From: Desulfobulbaceae bacterium
GTDB taxonomy: Bacteria > Desulfobacterota > Desulfobulbia > Desulfobulbales > Desulfocapsaceae
Reading direction: 5' to 3'
Assembly (NCBI GenBank): GCA_009773475.1
Contig: WSXV01000001.1
Coordinates: 434,001 to 498,000, forward strand
DNA length: 64,000 bases
Part shown: one piece after another, positions 62,414 to 64,000 of the stretch
Numbering within the stretch: the first letter of the stretch is position 1
Layout: each line of letters begins with the position of its first letter
The notes under the pieces: model-generated
Seen by the model: only the letters and a program-made list of their open reading frames with translations
Database searches by the model: none
What the model was told of the DNA's origin: nothing
Position numbers and translations under genes: made by a program

Positions 62414-63472
62414 CTAAATAGCTGAAGTACGAATGGCAAGACCAGCCGCAATGGCCATTTCCGGGCCAATATTATTCAAGTATTCTGTATCTATCTGTTT
62501 TGGATTCTTGAGCATTTTCATGAAAGGGTTGAAAATTTCAACCGGCACGTTCGTTTCTTTTTGCAAAAACTCTATCAGTCCAGCGACTTTGGATCCACCA
62601 CCACTCAACACCAGTTTGTCCAGTTGCTGATTGGCTTTGTTGGAGTGATACAGGTCAATGGCTTTTTTTATTTCTAAAACCCACTGAGTACAAATGGAGG
62701 TAAAGATTTTTCCTATTTGTTCCTGTTTGTCTTCGGCTGGAGTCTGCCCGATCTTTAATGCTTCGGCCTCTTCTGTGCTGATATCAAATGCTTCTGCAAT
62801 CTGTTCAGTCAACTGTCGGCTTCCCATGACAATATCTTTTGCTATCACGGACGTGCCATTGCTGATGATGTTGATATGCATTTTCGTGGCTCCGATATCT
62901 ACAATGGCAACATTCTCATTCAGTGGATAATTGGATTCATATATATTTTCCAAGGCAAAAGCATCCACATCGACAACCACTGGCTGGAGTCCAAGGTCTC
63001 GAAGCATGCTCAGATATTCATCTACAATTTCTTTTTTGGCTGCCACCAGGATGATGTCAGTCGAGTTTGAGTTTTCGGAGTTGGTTTTGAGATCCTGAAA
63101 ATCAAGATAGACGTCATCAATGTCAAAAGGAATATATTGCTCTGCTTCTGCCGTAATGTATTCCTCAAGTTGTTTCTCTTCCATGACCGCAAGGTGGATT
63201 TTCTTAACAATGACCGAATAACCGGAAATGGAGATGGCTATTTTTTTATGTTTAATTTTCAGATTTTTCAGGAGTTCGGTAATGGCTGAACCAACGGCTT
63301 CAGGATTGTGCAGTGAGCCATCTTCTACGGCTCCTTCAGGGAGAATGATGCTTCCAAGATTGACGATGGAATAGGTTTTGTCCGTGAGCTTCAATTCGCA
63401 TACCTTGATGGAATGGGAACCGATATCCAAGCCGAGGGCTAATTTTTCTGTGGAGAGAAAAGGCAGTTTCAT
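62414..63472 (-). CDS. pilM: Type IV pilus actin-like ATPase PilM
   Basis: 352 aa, actin-like fold: LALGLDIGSHSIKVCELK (phosphate loop), VAIVDIGATKMHINII and KLVLSGGGSKVAGLIEFL. It binds ATP on the cytoplasmic side and recruits the INLLP segment of PilN. It is first in the pilM-N-O-P unit. TTGACA at 63576-63581 (minus strand) upstream might be part of a promoter, though the -10 is poor. Confidence 0.95.
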   Translation of the reverse strand: MKLPFLSTEKLALGLDIGSHSIKVCELKLTDKTYSIVNLGSIILPEGAVEDGSLHNPEAVGSAITELLKNLKIKHKKIAISISGYSVIVKKIHLAVMEEKQLEEYITAEAEQYIPFDIDDVYLDFQDLKTNSENSNSTDIILVAAKKEIVDEYLSMLRDLGLQPVVVDVDAFALENIYESNYPLNENVAIVDIGATKMHINIISNGTSVIAKDIVMGSRQLTEQIAEAFDISTEEAEALKIGQTPAEDKQEQIGKIFTSICTQWVLEIKKAIDLYHSNKANQQLDKLVLSGGGSKVAGLIEFLQKETNVPVEIFNPFMKMLKNPKQIDTEYLNNIGPEMAIAAGLAIRTSAI

Positions 63473-63881
63473 TATTGCTCGATCATACTTAATTTTCTTG
63501 TTAGGTACACTGCATACAAGTATTTTACTAATGATTACAACCCTGTTTTACATAAAGGCCATAAAAAAAAACCTTTGTCAAGAAAACTTATTGGAAAAAT
63601 AGTTTATTATTTCTAATAAAATAAATGGGTAAAGAGGTTCTTCGGTTTTTCTTGAATGGATGGGTACAACAGGTTGATGTTGAAGATATTTCAATATCCT
63701 TTAAGTTGTGTAATGGTCCTTTTTGCTGGAAGGGGTGGACTCTGTTACCCGTCAATATCTTTTTCCTTGTGGAACTTCCTTGAAAATAGAGGTTTTTTGA
63801 AGTATTCAGTGACGGGAAAGTTGTTTCAACATTGAGTTATGATTGTTTCGGTATTTTTGCCGTGAATCTTCTAGAATAGGA
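63473..63881. other. Divergent intergenic region between pilM and lepB
   Basis: About 410 bases. Candidate -35 TTGACA on the minus strand lies about 105 bases before pilM, but no good -10 is found at normal spacing. No gene or RNA is recognised. Confidence 0.4.
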
Positions 63882-64000
63882 TTGAGCAGCGTGGTCAAGA
63901 ACAAATCAGTTCTCAGAGAGTATGTCGAAGCCATCATCGTGGCAGTGCTTTTAGCTCTTTTTGTCCGGACCTTTGTGGTTCAGGCGTTTAAGATTCCTTC
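63882..64000 (+). CDS. lepB: Signal peptidase I, N-terminal fragment at window end
   Basis: From TTG 63882 or, more likely, GTG 63891, the frame reads MVKNKSVLREYVEAIIVAVLLALFVRTFVVQAFKIPS and runs off the window. This matches the N-terminal membrane anchor of signal peptidase I; the next expected residues are Gly-Ser-Met with the catalytic Ser. It removes signal peptides from exported proteins. Only the first 36 residues or so are seen, so the call rests on the characteristic EYVEAIIVA...QAFKIPS pattern. Confidence 0.82.
   Translation, partial: MSSVVKNKSVLREYVEAIIVAVLLALFVRTFVVQAFKIP

Overview
The window looks like chromosomal core DNA of a strictly anaerobic, sulfate- or sulfur-metabolising Desulfobacterota bacterium (former Deltaproteobacteria), most likely a Desulfobulbales relative. 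This placement is an inference from gene content: a corrinoid-linked Wood-Ljungdahl methyltransferase beside a RACo-type corrinoid activator, a SulP permease, a selenocysteine tRNA, a VPLPA/PEP-CTERM protein, a class II DAHP synthase and a PilMNOP/secretin operon. I see no rRNA, phage, plasmid replication or CRISPR locus. Gene density is high.

Layout. 1-5.9 kb (minus strand): a probable operon reading from a LysM/M23 peptidase through an unknown protein, a degenerate REC-GGDEF-HD-GYP signalling protein and an HDOD protein into an AarF/UbiB kinase cut by the window edge. 6.3-12.1 kb (plus): an RND efflux adaptor/permease pair, then a tightly coupled plsY / J-domain / PilZ trio. 12.1-16.9 kb: prmA (minus), then the RACo-like ferredoxin, an AcsE-like methyltransferase, a striking set of hairpins and a small HsdR_N-like protein. 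17-19 kb: a VPLPA-CTERM exported protein, a frameshifted cupin gene and a VOC protein. 19-26 kb (minus): SulP permease, universal stress protein, truncated haemoglobin, PiT phosphate transporter with its DUF47 partner, and a lipoprotein. 26-29 kb: class II DAHP synthase behind a 190-nt leader that encodes a Phe/Trp-rich mini-ORF, then a DUF4405 membrane protein. 29-33 kb (minus): def-fmt-larC-pgpA. 33-36 kb: a MITE-like element, a YgiQ radical SAM protein and a zinc-ribbon protein. 36-44 kb: a D,D-carboxypeptidase, an acyl-CoA ligase with a FadL-type porin, umuDC and an RNase II-type exonuclease. 44-50.6 kb: AI-2E-family transporter, branched-chain aminotransferase, groESL, tRNA-Met(CAT), an acidic-tail protein and tRNA-Sec. 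50.6-55.6 kb: glyQ (without glyS beside it), a CoA-binding protein, uvrA and secB. 55.8-63.5 kb (minus): the type IV pilus alignment/secretin operon pilM-N-O-P, an AMIN/STN/TPR protein, an MshL-like secretin and a lipoprotein. The window ends in the first codons of a signal peptidase I gene.

Most of the window is housekeeping. The parts I find least explained are: the putative attenuation leader ahead of the DAHP synthase; the SulP and PiT transporters, each with a soluble insertion of over 100 residues; the triple-degenerate c-di-GMP-type protein that keeps an inhibitory-site motif; the split PilQ architecture; the MITE-like element at 33.1 kb; the long perfect hairpin after acsE; and the separation of glyQ from glyS beside selC. 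No single unambiguous new system is evident. All functional calls come from reading the sequence only; no database search was run.
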